A stretch of DNA of 64,000 bases from Bacteroidota bacterium (GCA_029552825.1 JAKPDL010000227.1:62001-126000), one strand, 5' to 3'. Positions 26,829 to 37,085 are shown, numbered from the stretch's first letter. Numbers and translations: made by a program. Notes: a model not told the origin generated them from the letters alone.

Positions 26829-27518
26829 TCAGATTTTAAACAAACTATCTTCAAGCGGAATATTGATTTCCGCTTTTTCTATTTTAATTGTGATTTCAAT
26901 ATTTCCAGCTTTTGTGGTTGAAACTTTTGGTAGAATGATACCGTCAAGATCACCCCATTCTTGAAAAGTATCGACATTTATTCCATTCTGAATTACTGTC
27001 GTTTTAACCGGTAGCCATGAGCTTTTATCAATAAAGAAATACATAATAGTGCCACCATCAACGGCCTTTATCTTGAAAGCAGGTTTATCATTAACATTTT
27101 CGGTGCCTTCGAGTGTTAATTTTCCTTCCTTGAGATAGCGTGCCAGCGGACTTCTGAAAGTGCTGTTGTTTTTCAGGTTTGCAGCCTGATCAGGTGAAAG
27201 TTCCTGAGGGGCTCCTCCAGCCATCGGATTTATTAAATAAGCTTTATTCCCATCGTATAACTGAATTACTTCCTGTCCATTAAAGGAAAGGGCTATTCTC
27301 GATTTTTCAGGAAATTTATAATAAGTTGTCATTCCGATAATCATACCTGACTGGCTAAGATTTCCTGTAATTTTCAATGTCTTGATATTATCAAAAGCCT
27401 CTTCTTTCAATGCCTGCGACTGCCTCTTTACAATTTCTTCCAGGGATTGTGCCTGAACTGCTGCAAGTGCAGCCAGAAAGATTAAAATAATAAGAACAGA
27501 TTTTTTCATAAATTTCAT
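26829..27518 (-). CDS. LolA-like outer-membrane lipoprotein carrier family protein
   Basis: A 229-residue periplasmic protein. The signal peptide covers about 1-23 and ends in AVQAQ. The mature part has the LolA/LolB-like half-barrel pattern: IKTLKITGNLSQSGMIIGM, YYKFPEKSRIALSFNGQEVI, LYDGNKAYLINP, and FIDKSSWLPVKTTV. Related Bacteroidota proteins are annotated as outer-membrane lipoprotein-sorting proteins. Whether it truly chaperones lipoproteins is not known. It lies 22 bp after kdsA, so it is probably co-transcribed. Confidence 0.75.
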   Translation of the reverse strand: MKFMKKSVLIILIFLAALAAVQAQSLEEIVKRQSQALKEEAFDNIKTLKITGNLSQSGMIIGMTTYYKFPEKSRIALSFNGQEVIQLYDGNKAYLINPMAGGAPQELSPDQAANLKNNSTFRSPLARYLKEGKLTLEGTENVNDKPAFKIKAVDGGTIMYFFIDKSSWLPVKTTVIQNGINVDTFQEWGDLDGIILPKVSTTKAGNIEITIKIEKAEINIPLEDSLFKI

Positions 27519-27540
27519 TTTTAATTTGTAAATAATTAAT

Positions 27541-28353
27541 TTAGAATGATATAACGGTTCTTCTTATAGCGACAAGTTTTGCTAACAATTTTTCCATTTC
27601 TGATAGTTTAAGCATGTTGGCACCGTCTGACAGAGCACTTGCTGGGTCGGGATGAGTTTCCATGAATACGCCATCGGCTCCAGCGGCTATAGCAGCTCTT
27701 CCGAGTGTTTCTATCATTTCTGGCCTGCCTCCGCTTACACCCGACTCCTGGTTGGGCTGCTGAACCGAATGTGTTATATCAACAATCACCGGAACACCTA
27801 TACTTTTCATTTCAGGAATGTTACGGAAATCCACAACGAGATCATTATAACCAAATGAATTGCCTCTTTCAGTCAGCATTATATTATTATTACCTGCATT
27901 ACGAATTTTTTCCACTGCAAAACGCATTGATCTGCCTGAAACAAACTGACCTTTTTTGATATTTATCCATTTACCCGTCATTGCAGCAGCTACCAGAAGA
28001 TCTGTTTGCCTGCATAAAAAAGCCGGAATCTGCAGAACATCAACATATTTAGCTGCAATACTGGCTTCATGAGGATTGTGAATATCAGTTATTACAGGAA
28101 CAGAAAACTCTTTACGCACTTCTGCGAGAATTTCTAAAGCAGGAATATCACCAATCCCTGTGAATGAGTCAGATTTTGACCTGTTAGCTTTTCGGTATGA
28201 AGATTTAAAAATAAACGGAACAGAATACTTTTCGGCAAGCTCTGTAAGAAAAGATGCAGTAGTAAATGTAACTTCCCTGTTTTCAACCACACAGGGTCCG
28301 GCTATCAGAAGAAAATTTCCGGAATCCAGATATTTAATGTTAGGTATATTCAA
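27541..28353 (-). CDS. kdsA: 3-deoxy-8-phosphooctulonate synthase (KDO8P synthase), metal-dependent type
   Basis: Condenses PEP and arabinose 5-phosphate to KDO 8-phosphate for the lipopolysaccharide inner core. The 270 residues fit. Motifs are IAGPCVVEN near the N-terminus, FKSSYRKANRS, GKWINIKKGQF, ITHSVQQPN and METHPDPASALSDG. Cys21 in GPCVVEN is the position of the metal-ligand cysteine in the Aquifex enzyme; E. coli has Asn there. This copy is therefore predicted to be the metal-dependent class. It is followed by the lolA-like gene. Confidence 0.95.
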   Translation of the reverse strand: MNIPNIKYLDSGNFLLIAGPCVVENREVTFTTASFLTELAEKYSVPFIFKSSYRKANRSKSDSFTGIGDIPALEILAEVRKEFSVPVITDIHNPHEASIAAKYVDVLQIPAFLCRQTDLLVAAAMTGKWINIKKGQFVSGRSMRFAVEKIRNAGNNNIMLTERGNSFGYNDLVVDFRNIPEMKSIGVPVIVDITHSVQQPNQESGVSGGRPEMIETLGRAAIAAGADGVFMETHPDPASALSDGANMLKLSEMEKLLAKLVAIRRTVISF

Positions 28354-28403
28354 TTGTAAATTTCTTTTTTAAGCAGGTAAAGGTAATCAAAAAAACTTAC
28401 CAG

Positions 28404-29708
28404 TTAAATTTCCGGTTTGTAATTGTAAAAGTCTTTCCACATTGAAGCAATCTTTTTTCTTATTTCTGCTTCTCTGGGATTCTCACCTGGTTCGTAAAAT
28501 ATTGTACCTTTAATTTCTTCGGGTAAAAAATTATCCCTTATAAAATTACCATCATAATCGTGAGCGTATTTGTATTCCTTACCGTAACCAAGTTCTTTCA
28601 TAAGTCTTGTTGGAGCATTTCTTATATGAAGTGGTACAGAAAGGTCGCCTGTTTCTCTTACTTTACTCTGGGCTTTCTCAATAGCCATATAGGATGAATT
28701 ACTTTTAGGCGACACAGCAAGATAAATGGCTGCTTCAGAAAGAATTATTCTGGCTTCGGGCCAACCTATTACATTGACAGCTTCAAAACATGTTTGGGCC
28801 ATTAACAGAGCGTTGGGATTTGCCAGTCCTATATCTTCTGCAGCAAGAATTACCATCCTTCTGGCAATAAATAACGGATCTTCACCTCCTTCTACCATTC
28901 TTGCAAGCCAGTATACAGCAGCATTAGGGTCGCTTCCCCTGATAGATTTTATGAATGCTGATATAATGTCATAATGCTGATCACCGCCTTTATCATATAA
29001 AGCAAGGTTTTTCTGGATAACTGCTTTCACTTTTTCGTTTGTAATTCTTATATCGCCATCAGGGTGCTCATCAAGCTCAGATGTTACAACTAGCTCAAGT
29101 GCATTATACAGTTTTCTTGCGTCACCTGCGGCTGCTCTTAAAAGTGCTTCTGTTTCTTCAATGTGTATTTTGTATTTTGACAGGTATGGATCTTTTATTA
29201 TCGCTTTGTTTATGAGCTTTATAAGGTCTTCATCTGTAAGTGGATTCATAATATATACCTGGCAACGGGAGAGGAGAGGGGAAATAACTTCAAAAGATGG
29301 ATTTTCCGTTGTTGCTCCTATCAGTGTAAGTATCCCTTTTTCAACAGCATTCAGAAGTGAATCCTGCTGTGATTTATTGAATCGGTGGATTTCATCAATG
29401 AACAAGATAGGATTCGGTCTGTTGAAAAATTGTTGTTTTTTTGCTTTTTCTATTGTTTCTCTAACTTCCTTCACTCCTGAATGTACTGCACTTAGCTGGT
29501 AGAAAGGACGTTTTAACCTGTTTGCAATAATCCATGCAAGAGTAGTTTTACCAACACCGGGAGGACCCCATATAATAAAAGAAGGTATATTTCCTGTTTC
29601 AATAGCTTTCCGCAATACTGAGTTCTCACCCACAAGGTGTTCCTGGCCACAAAACTCATCAAGGTCCTGAGGCCTCATCCTGTCGGCTAATGGTTGATTG
29701 GCTAACAT
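28404..29708 (-). CDS. rarA: Replication-associated recombination protein A (RarA/MgsA AAA ATPase)
   Basis: AAA+ ATPase acting at stalled replication forks, related to clamp loaders. It has 434 residues. Walker A is GPPGVGKTT at 48-56, Walker B is ILFIDEIHRF at 101-110, and GATTENPSFEVISPLLSRC is the sensor/arginine-finger region. The C-terminal MgsA region includes RGSDPNAAVYWLARM and EDIGLANP. It is monocistronic, divergent from the ggt gene. Confidence 0.95.
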   Translation of the reverse strand: MLANQPLADRMRPQDLDEFCGQEHLVGENSVLRKAIETGNIPSFIIWGPPGVGKTTLAWIIANRLKRPFYQLSAVHSGVKEVRETIEKAKKQQFFNRPNPILFIDEIHRFNKSQQDSLLNAVEKGILTLIGATTENPSFEVISPLLSRCQVYIMNPLTDEDLIKLINKAIIKDPYLSKYKIHIEETEALLRAAAGDARKLYNALELVVTSELDEHPDGDIRITNEKVKAVIQKNLALYDKGGDQHYDIISAFIKSIRGSDPNAAVYWLARMVEGGEDPLFIARRMVILAAEDIGLANPNALLMAQTCFEAVNVIGWPEARIILSEAAIYLAVSPKSNSSYMAIEKAQSKVRETGDLSVPLHIRNAPTRLMKELGYGKEYKYAHDYDGNFIRDNFLPEEIKGTIFYEPGENPREAEIRKKIASMWKDFYNYKPEI

Positions 29709-29844
29709 CTTTACTTATTATCCATGTAAAAGTATTAAAAACACTTTTTATTTCAGCAGGAATTAATATAATCACAAATTTAAGAGATACAAAGCAACTT
29801 TTTTTACATATTTACAGACATTTATTAAATACTGTAGAATCATC

Positions 29845-31566
29845 ATGAGCTTTTGTAAAGGAATTATCTGTATTTCAGTTCTTTTTGTATTACTAATTTC
29901 TGGATGCAGCAGGAATGAGGCTGATAATTCAAATAGTCTGTTTAGTGAAGGGCAGTTCATTACTTCAGATAGTGGGATGGTTGTTTCTGCTCATCCAGAG
30001 AGCTCAAAAGTAGGTATAAACATCCTCAGGAAAGGCGGGAATGCTATGGATGCAGCTGCTGCTGTTGAATTTGCCCTGGCTGTATGTTATCCTGAAGCAG
30101 GAAATTTAGGGGGAGGTGGGTTCATGGTAATTAGAAAAGCCAGCGGTGAAACCGATGCTATAGATTACAGAGAAAAAGCCCCGGCTGCGTCAAGGCGTGA
30201 TATGTTTCTTGATTCTGCCGGTAACGTTATAAGAGGATTGAGTACAAATTCCCACCTTGCTTGCGGAGTACCGGGTACTGTCGACGGGATAATAAAAGTA
30301 CATTCAAAATATGGAAAGCTTCCTTTTAATGAGATAATTCAGCCAGCTATTGATCTCGCTGAGAAGGGATTTCCTGTTACTGCAGTTCAGGCAAAATCGC
30401 TTAATGCCAACAGAATAAATTTTATTGAACGAAACCGAATCAGGCCTGCCTTTGTGAAAGATTCATTGTGGAAAGAAGGAGACACATTGATACAACCGGA
30501 ACTGGCAAATACTCTTAAACTTATACGTGATTATGGTCGTGACGGTTTTTATAAAGGAATAACAGCACAACGAATTGAGGCTGAAATGAAAAGAGGTAAT
30601 GGGTTAATTACGTCTGAGGACCTTGCCTCATACGATGCACAATGGAGAGAACCTGTTACCGGTACATATCGTGGATACAGAATTATCGCGGCACCCCCAC
30701 CTTCAGGAGGGGGAATAATACTCCTTCAATTACTTGGCATGGTTGAAAATTTCCCTTTAAGAAAATGGGGTTTTCATTCTGCTAAAGCAATCCATATAAT
30801 GATTGAAGCCGAAAAAAGAGCATTTGCCGATAGAGCTGAATTCCTGGGAGATCCGGATTATGTTAAAATACCGGTAAATGGACTGATTAATAAAAGATAT
30901 CTGAAAGGAAGAATAAGCAATGTCGACATGAGAAAAGCTTCATCGCCAGAGGAAATCACAGCCGGAAATCCTGAATGGATAGAATCAGAGGAAACTACTC
31001 ATTATTCAGTTGTTGATGCATTTGGGAATGCCGTAGCGGCAACCACAACCCTTAACGCAACCTTCGGAACATCTATAGTAGTTGAAGGAGCTGGATTTCT
31101 GCTTAATAATCAGATGGACGATTTTTCAATAAAACCAGGTTATCCAAATATTTATGGACTTACCGGCAGTGAGGCCAATTCAATACAACCTGGCAAGAGA
31201 ATGCTGAGTTCGATGACACCGGCAATAGTTGAAAAAAACAAAAAGCTTTTTCTGATTCTCGGCTCACCTGGAGGTTCAACAATTCCAACATCAGTGTTTC
31301 AGGTTATCGTGAATGTGATTGATTTCAGGATGAGCATAAAAGATGCTGTTATCGCAGGACGTTTCCATAACCAATGGCTTCCCGACCAGACTGATATGGA
31401 AAAAGAAAGCATTGATTCATTAACAATAGCTGTTTTACGTAATTTAGGGCATAAATTTTATACCCGTTCTGCCATTGGTAGAGTAAATGCGATTATGATT
31501 GATAAAAATGGGTTACGTCATTCGGGAGCTGACCCGAGAGGAAATAATGTTGCTTGTGGATATTGA
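29845..31566 (+). CDS. ggt: Gamma-glutamyltransferase, lipoprotein form
   Basis: N-terminal nucleophile hydrolase that cleaves or transfers the gamma-glutamyl group of glutathione. The 573-residue precursor starts with a hydrophobic stretch and lipobox LISGC, so it is predicted to be a membrane-anchored lipoprotein. Large-subunit features include GGNAMDAAAAVEFALAV and GNLGGGGFMV. The autoprocessing nucleophile is Thr384 in ETTHYSVVD, followed by DAFGNAVAATTTLN, SSMTPAI and GSPGGSTIPT. All key residues appear intact. Confidence 0.94.
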   Translation: MSFCKGIICISVLFVLLISGCSRNEADNSNSLFSEGQFITSDSGMVVSAHPESSKVGINILRKGGNAMDAAAAVEFALAVCYPEAGNLGGGGFMVIRKASGETDAIDYREKAPAASRRDMFLDSAGNVIRGLSTNSHLACGVPGTVDGIIKVHSKYGKLPFNEIIQPAIDLAEKGFPVTAVQAKSLNANRINFIERNRIRPAFVKDSLWKEGDTLIQPELANTLKLIRDYGRDGFYKGITAQRIEAEMKRGNGLITSEDLASYDAQWREPVTGTYRGYRIIAAPPPSGGGIILLQLLGMVENFPLRKWGFHSAKAIHIMIEAEKRAFADRAEFLGDPDYVKIPVNGLINKRYLKGRISNVDMRKASSPEEITAGNPEWIESEETTHYSVVDAFGNAVAATTTLNATFGTSIVVEGAGFLLNNQMDDFSIKPGYPNIYGLTGSEANSIQPGKRMLSSMTPAIVEKNKKLFLILGSPGGSTIPTSVFQVIVNVIDFRMSIKDAVIAGRFHNQWLPDQTDMEKESIDSLTIAVLRNLGHKFYTRSAIGRVNAIMIDKNGLRHSGADPRGNNVACGY

Positions 31567-31729
31567 TTGGTAATATGTTAATTATTTTTTACTAAATTGG
31601 TAGAAAATTTTTTTCTTTACTGAAAATAAATTAATACTTTTAACAATTAAATTTTGATATTTTAAGGTTGTTTGACCTAAATGCATTGAAAATCAAGGTA
31701 TTTGAATTATTTCAAATATTATTTCAGTT

Positions 31730-32896
31730 ATGAAAAAAACTTTAATTATTCTAGTCATTATTCTGGGACTGCTCCTTCTCATTCCTGCTATTAGCTATCT
31801 AAGCTGGTTTTTTCAGGAGAAAAAGCCGATAGGAATGATTATCCTTGACAAGACAGTACCCAATATGGAAAGACTACACCACAAATCTTTAATGTGGGTC
31901 CTAACCAATGAAAGATTTACAAAGAAAAAAGGTGGCAGTTATTCATTCAGAAAAGATTATTTCGGATTTTATCCCACCAGACCTCTGAGAAAAAAAGGCT
32001 GGAAACAGGTTAATCTCCGGCTTACTGATATAATGGAAGTTACCGACTCGGTAGACGCATTATATTATACTGACACCTACGGCGTTTACATGAATGACTG
32101 GTACAGAGGAATAAGCAAAAGCCGCAGGTCACGAAAACTTTACGGAGGACTTAATAATACAGACTATCTCTATCTTGTTGAGATGCAGCTTAGAAATAAG
32201 CTCTGTATTCTTGAGTATAATACACTTGATTACCCCACAGCGGATCTGGAAAGATATAAACTCAAGGAAAAATTGGGCATTGAATTTGATGGCTGGACCG
32301 GAAAATATTTCAGTTCACTCGACACCGCAGCAAAAATAAATAAGGACAACTTCCCGATATGGATGACTGCAATGTACAGAAGACAATATATGAAACCCTG
32401 GACATTCACGAAACCAGGCATTGTATTTCTTAAAGGTATAAATATAGTTGTTCTTGAAGAGGGTACTCATCTAAAATCAGCTTTACCTTTTATAGTAACA
32501 GATTCAACGTACACAAAAAAATATGGGATGATTGATAAAGTTGGTTTTGAAGGCTGGTTTGATATAATTGACCCAAAAGACAATGAAGTTGTTTCAAAAT
32601 ATCGCCTTGAAACATTGCCACCTGGAGACTCATTGCTTGAAGATAATGGTTTGCAGAAAGAATTTCCAGCTGTTATTGTTAGCCCTGAAAATCACAGGAC
32701 TTATTATTTCTGCGGTGATTTCACTGCAAACAAGGTGAATAGTTGCCTGTCACGTTTTAATGGAATTGAAAAACTTAAAGGTATTCTCTATTCAAGCAAA
32801 GAAAATGACCCAAGAAGATTTTTCTGGCTTTATTACAGACCTCTTATAAATAGTATATTTACAGATTATTATAATTCATTAGAGAAGAAGAAATAG
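31730..32896 (+). CDS. Membrane-anchored protein of unknown function
   Basis: A 388-residue protein with one N-terminal hydrophobic helix (about 3-27), then a basic, aromatic-rich domain predicted outside the cytosol. It has many Tyr/Trp/Lys residues, for example KKGGSYSFRKDYFGFYP and DALYYTDTYGVYMNDWYRG near 60-125. I recognise no domain or catalytic motif. It is a single gene 163 bp after ggt and converges with the FAD/Fe-S gene. It may be a Bacteroidota-specific surface or periplasmic protein. Coding looks firm; function unknown. Confidence 0.7.
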   Translation: MKKTLIILVIILGLLLLIPAISYLSWFFQEKKPIGMIILDKTVPNMERLHHKSLMWVLTNERFTKKKGGSYSFRKDYFGFYPTRPLRKKGWKQVNLRLTDIMEVTDSVDALYYTDTYGVYMNDWYRGISKSRRSRKLYGGLNNTDYLYLVEMQLRNKLCILEYNTLDYPTADLERYKLKEKLGIEFDGWTGKYFSSLDTAAKINKDNFPIWMTAMYRRQYMKPWTFTKPGIVFLKGINIVVLEEGTHLKSALPFIVTDSTYTKKYGMIDKVGFEGWFDIIDPKDNEVVSKYRLETLPPGDSLLEDNGLQKEFPAVIVSPENHRTYYFCGDFTANKVNSCLSRFNGIEKLKGILYSSKENDPRRFFWLYYRPLINSIFTDYYNSLEKKK

Positions 32897-32954
32897 CGAA
32901 TAAAATCTCATTAACAAGCTTAACAGGAGTTATTTTTATTCTGTACACTTAATT

Positions 32955-35885
32955 TCATTTCATTAGAGCATCATAGAGTATTTCAGCAGGATGTAGCGCC
33001 TTTCTGCCAGTACCTTCTTTTATATGATGTCTGCAACTTGTTCCAGGGGCACAAATAATTGTATTTTCAGGAGCATTTCTAACTTCAGGAAACAAAATAA
33101 GTTCTCCAATTTTATTAGATAGTTCATAATGTTCCTTTTCATATCCAAAAGAACCTGCCATTCCACAGCATCCTGATGGAATCTCTTTTATTGTATAACC
33201 AGGTATTGACAAACTTTCAATAAGCGAAGCTGACGAAGCAATTGATTTCTGCTGGCAATGTGTATGCACAAGCACTGTCTTCCCTTCTCTGCAGAATCTT
33301 TCTTTGCTTATATTACCTTTTTTATGTTCAAGTGCAATAAATTCATCAAAGAGATAAGTGTTCAGGGCGATCCTTTTTGCATCTTCTTTGTATTTAATAC
33401 TTGCAAGTTCCGGGTATTCGTCCCTGAATCCTAAAATTGCAGAAGGTTCTATGCCTACCAGGGGTACTCTCTCATTTACTATGTCACTTAGAACCAATAT
33501 ATTCCTATTAATCCGCCTTCTTGCTTTTTTAAGAAATCCCTTCGACAGAAATGTCCGGGCACTTACTGTATGATCTGCAACAACAATTTTATAATTAAGA
33601 GATGTTAGAAGCTTCACTGCTTTAATCCCGATTTCTGTATCGTTTAAATCTGTAAATTCATCAATAAACAGGCATACTGTACCAATCGGATTGACAGGGT
33701 TAATCTTTTCAAGATTCTTTTTTAACCATTTTCTTAATGTTACACGATATACACCCGGTATAGATCTTTTAACGGAAAACCTTAGAATTCTTTTTATTAA
33801 ACTTGAGAAAACCTTATTTGTTACAAAGTAATTAAACAAAGATGGGGCTAGAGCACCTAATCTGGTCAGATAAGGCATGTATGCCACTGCAATACTTCTT
33901 AATGGTGCTCCATGGCGGTGATACCAGTGCTGCAGAAATTCTGCTTTTAATTTGGCAATATCAACATTTGAAGGACATTCCGATTTACATCCCTTACATG
34001 ACAGGCATAAATCCAGTATCTCGTAAATTTCCCGGCTGTTCCATGAATTGCCATTTTCTTTTGACAGGAACTCTCTGAGTACATTTGCCCTCGCTCTGGT
34101 GGTGTTCTTTTCTTCTTTTGTGGCCATATAGCTGGGACACATAACTCCTCCTATTATTGCTGATTTTCGACAATCAGCTGAACCATTGCAGCTCTCTGCT
34201 GCCCTTATTACACCATCGGTCGAAGAAAAATCAAAGTATGTTTTAAGGTCAGGGGTCTTTTGGCCGGGCTTATATCTTAGAAAGGTATCCATTGGAGGGG
34301 TGTCGATTATTTTCCCCGGATTGAGAATATTTTGAGGGTCCCAGCATGACTTTATTTGTTTAAGGAGATTGTAGTTGTGTTCACCTATTATTATTGGTAC
34401 AAATTCTCCTCTCAATCTGCCGTCTCCATGCTCTCCACTCATCGAACCCCTGTATTTTTTTACAAGTTTCGCAGTTTCAAGTCCTATAGTGCGGAAAAGT
34501 TTTACATCACCTGGGTCTTTCAGATTAAGAATTGGCCGGGTATGCAATTCTCCTGTACCGATATGGGCATGATATACGCATTCTTTTCCATACTTTTTGA
34601 GCATTTTTTCAAATTCCTCCATATATGCAGGCAATGTTTCAACATTGAGAGCAGAATCTTCGATGAGCGATACAGGTTTCGCATCACCTTTCAAGTTTGA
34701 AAGTACTCCCAGACCTGCTTTCCTTAAATCCCATACTTTTGAAATATCTTTGCCCTGTATTACCGGAAAATGATAACCAAAGCCTGAATTTTTCATATCC
34801 TCAATCATCACCTCAATAGCTTCTGTAAGTTGCTCCGGTGTATCTCTAATAAATTCTACAATAAGGATAGCACCTGGCTCACCTTTAATGAAAAACCTGT
34901 TTTTTCTCTGTGTAATATTTCCTTTCGTGAGCTCCAGTATCCTGTCGTCCATCATTTCAACAGCAGAAGGATGATGTCTCAGGGCAACAAGATTGGCAAG
35001 AAATGCTTCATTTCTCTTATGCAGATGTATACATACCAGTGCTTTATGAGGTGAGGGAAGGGGTAGCAGGTTAAGTTTTAATTCAGTTATTATTGCGAGT
35101 GTTCCTTCAGAACCAGCAATGAGCTTCGAGAAATTAAACAGGTTGGCAGAGTTTCTGTCAAAAACTGAATTTTCAAGCAAAAGGTCGAGTGCATATCCTG
35201 TGTTTCTCCTGGTAATAGACCTATCCGGATATTCTTCAATAATAATTTTTTTGTTCAACGGATTGGAAAGTATATCGAAAATGTTACGATAAATCTTCCC
35301 TTCGAGATTGTTGTATTTACATTTTTCATTAAAAGTTTCTTGATTTACCGGCCCGAAAACAACTTCACTTCCGTCGGAAAGTACAGCTTTTAGCTCAATG
35401 ATATGATCCCTTGTTGAACCGTAAATCAGGGAATGAAGTCCACAAGCATTATTGCCTGCCATTCCCCCTATGTTACAACGGTTTGCTGTTGAGGTTTCAG
35501 GTCCAAAAAACAACCCATATTTTCTGAGAAAAATATTAAGTTCGTCAAGGACAACGCCCGGTTCAACTCTAACATATCTTTCTTCTGGGTTTACTTCAAG
35601 AATTCTGTTCATGTGCCTTGAAATATCCACAATTATCCCTTTTCCTACGACCTGACCTGCAAGGGATGTCCCTGCCGCTCTGGGTATTACTGCAATTTTT
35701 TCATTTCCTGCGAACTTTATGATTTTTTTTATGTCGTCAATACCGTGTGGCCATGTAACACATAAAGGAACTTCTCTGTAAACAGAGGCATCAGTTGAAT
35801 ATATAGTCCTTGTTATAGTGTCGTATCTCAATTCGCCTTCAATATCTCTTTTTAACTGGTCAAATTTTTTAAAAAGACTTTTCAT
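32955..35885 (-). CDS. FAD-linked D-2-hydroxyacid dehydrogenase with Fe-S domain (YdiJ-like, GlcD-GlcF fusion)
   Basis: A 976-residue fusion. The N-terminal half is an FAD-binding PCMH/GlcD-type oxidase: VIPRAAGTSLAGQVVG, GMAGNNACGLHSLIYGSTRDH, FSKLIAGSEGTLAIITEL, and the FAD-oxidase C domain with HAHIGTGELH and GEHGDGR. Next is a ferredoxin-like region with a CLSCKGCKSECP cluster motif near residue 640, then a CCG-type (heterodisulfide-reductase-like) domain with GCCGMAGSFGYEKEHYE near the end. Size and order match E. coli YdiJ. The likely substrate is D-lactate, D-2-hydroxyglutarate or glycolate, which cannot be distinguished here. Electrons probably pass to quinone at the membrane. Confidence 0.88.
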   Translation of the reverse strand: MKSLFKKFDQLKRDIEGELRYDTITRTIYSTDASVYREVPLCVTWPHGIDDIKKIIKFAGNEKIAVIPRAAGTSLAGQVVGKGIIVDISRHMNRILEVNPEERYVRVEPGVVLDELNIFLRKYGLFFGPETSTANRCNIGGMAGNNACGLHSLIYGSTRDHIIELKAVLSDGSEVVFGPVNQETFNEKCKYNNLEGKIYRNIFDILSNPLNKKIIIEEYPDRSITRRNTGYALDLLLENSVFDRNSANLFNFSKLIAGSEGTLAIITELKLNLLPLPSPHKALVCIHLHKRNEAFLANLVALRHHPSAVEMMDDRILELTKGNITQRKNRFFIKGEPGAILIVEFIRDTPEQLTEAIEVMIEDMKNSGFGYHFPVIQGKDISKVWDLRKAGLGVLSNLKGDAKPVSLIEDSALNVETLPAYMEEFEKMLKKYGKECVYHAHIGTGELHTRPILNLKDPGDVKLFRTIGLETAKLVKKYRGSMSGEHGDGRLRGEFVPIIIGEHNYNLLKQIKSCWDPQNILNPGKIIDTPPMDTFLRYKPGQKTPDLKTYFDFSSTDGVIRAAESCNGSADCRKSAIIGGVMCPSYMATKEEKNTTRARANVLREFLSKENGNSWNSREIYEILDLCLSCKGCKSECPSNVDIAKLKAEFLQHWYHRHGAPLRSIAVAYMPYLTRLGALAPSLFNYFVTNKVFSSLIKRILRFSVKRSIPGVYRVTLRKWLKKNLEKINPVNPIGTVCLFIDEFTDLNDTEIGIKAVKLLTSLNYKIVVADHTVSARTFLSKGFLKKARRRINRNILVLSDIVNERVPLVGIEPSAILGFRDEYPELASIKYKEDAKRIALNTYLFDEFIALEHKKGNISKERFCREGKTVLVHTHCQQKSIASSASLIESLSIPGYTIKEIPSGCCGMAGSFGYEKEHYELSNKIGELILFPEVRNAPENTIICAPGTSCRHHIKEGTGRKALHPAEILYDALMK

Positions 35886-36007
35886 TACACTTAATTTTAT
35901 TTACATCCAGGCTGCTAAAATAAAAAATGTTTCATGTAAACTCTTAAAATTATTATAACTTTTAGTTAAATGCATAAAATACAAAAGATTATATTAAACA
36001 TGATTTT

Positions 36008-36015
36008 TACATTTG
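36008..36015 (+). promoter_or_regulatory. Possible -7 element of the pta operon
   Basis: TACATTTG matches TAnnTTTG, 65 bp before pta. No clear -33 element. A weaker near-match (TACATTTA) lies near 36037. Confidence 0.3.
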
Positions 36016-36080
36016 TTTAAAAGATATTTTTTTTCGTACATTTAGAAAAAATTTCTATAAACTTAAATTATTGATTTACA

Positions 36081-37085
36081 ATGGAATTGTTAGATAAGAT
36101 AAAAGAGAATGCAAAAAGGCTCAGGAAAAAAATTGTATTGCCTGAAGGATACGAAGAACGCACTTTAAAAGCAGCGGATATTTGTATTGAAGAGGGCATA
36201 GCATCGATTGTACTCATAGGGAATCCAGATGAGGTTCATGCACATGCAAAATCACTCGGATTGAAGAATATTGATAAGGCAGAGATTGTTGATCCTAAGA
36301 AACATCCGAAGAAAGAGCAGTATATTAACCTTATGGTGGAATTGCGCAAGCACAAAGGAATGACTTATGAAGAGGCCTCCAGACTTATTGAAGATCCTCT
36401 TTATCTTGGTGTATTGATGATTAAGAGTGGTGATGCAGATGGAGAGGTATCAGGAGCTGATCATGCAACAGGTGATGTGCTGAGGCCTGCATTTCATTAT
36501 ATTAAAACATCTCCGGGAATTTCAGTTGTTTCAGGAGCATTTATTATGATTTTGCCCGATAAAAATTTTGGTGAGAATGGTATACTTGTCTATGCCGATG
36601 GTGCAGTACATCCTGATCCCAATGAGCGTGAACTGGCTGAGATAGCGGTAACTACGGCAAAAACGACCAGGGCTATCTGTGGTTTTGAACCAAAGATTGC
36701 CATGTTAAGTTTTTCAACAATGGGTAGTGCTTCACATCCGATGGTTGATAAAGTGGTTAACGCAACAAAAATAGCCAGAGAGATGGCTCCCGACCTGCTT
36801 ATTGAAGGAGAACTACAGGCAGATGCCGCCCTTATAGAGTCAATAGGACAGAAAAAGGCTCCGGGTAGCAAGATAGCTGGTAAAGCCAATGTCCTCATTT
36901 TCCCCGATCTTAATTGCGGGAATATTGCATATAAATTAACCCAACGTCTTGCTCATGCCGAAGCAATAGGCCCAATATTGCAGGGCATGGCTGCACCTGT
37001 AAATGATCTGTCAAGAGGTTGTTCAGTTAGCGATATAGTGAGCGTAATTGCAATTACTGCAAATCAGGCCGGTGCTATTAAATAA
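36081..37085 (+). CDS. pta: Phosphate acetyltransferase
   Basis: Converts acetyl-CoA and phosphate to acetyl phosphate and CoA. The 334 residues match the short, single-domain Pta. Visible features are KKIVLPEGYEERTLKAA, SGADHATGDVLRP, AMLSFSTMGSASHPMVDKV, GELQADAAL and VLIFPDLNCGNIAYK. It starts a five-gene same-strand run (pta-ackA-ptb-ptb-buk). With AckA downstream it yields ATP from acetyl-CoA during fermentation. Confidence 0.95.
   Translation: MELLDKIKENAKRLRKKIVLPEGYEERTLKAADICIEEGIASIVLIGNPDEVHAHAKSLGLKNIDKAEIVDPKKHPKKEQYINLMVELRKHKGMTYEEASRLIEDPLYLGVLMIKSGDADGEVSGADHATGDVLRPAFHYIKTSPGISVVSGAFIMILPDKNFGENGILVYADGAVHPDPNERELAEIAVTTAKTTRAICGFEPKIAMLSFSTMGSASHPMVDKVVNATKIAREMAPDLLIEGELQADAALIESIGQKKAPGSKIAGKANVLIFPDLNCGNIAYKLTQRLAHAEAIGPILQGMAAPVNDLSRGCSVSDIVSVIAITANQAGAIK

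Noticed and set aside
29772-29960. A 62-residue minus-strand frame upstream of rarA
   Set aside because: It overlaps the ggt signal peptide on the opposite strand and has no coding features.
34356-34700. A 114-residue plus-strand frame
   Set aside because: Antisense to the FAD-linked dehydrogenase, which shows clear motifs across this region.
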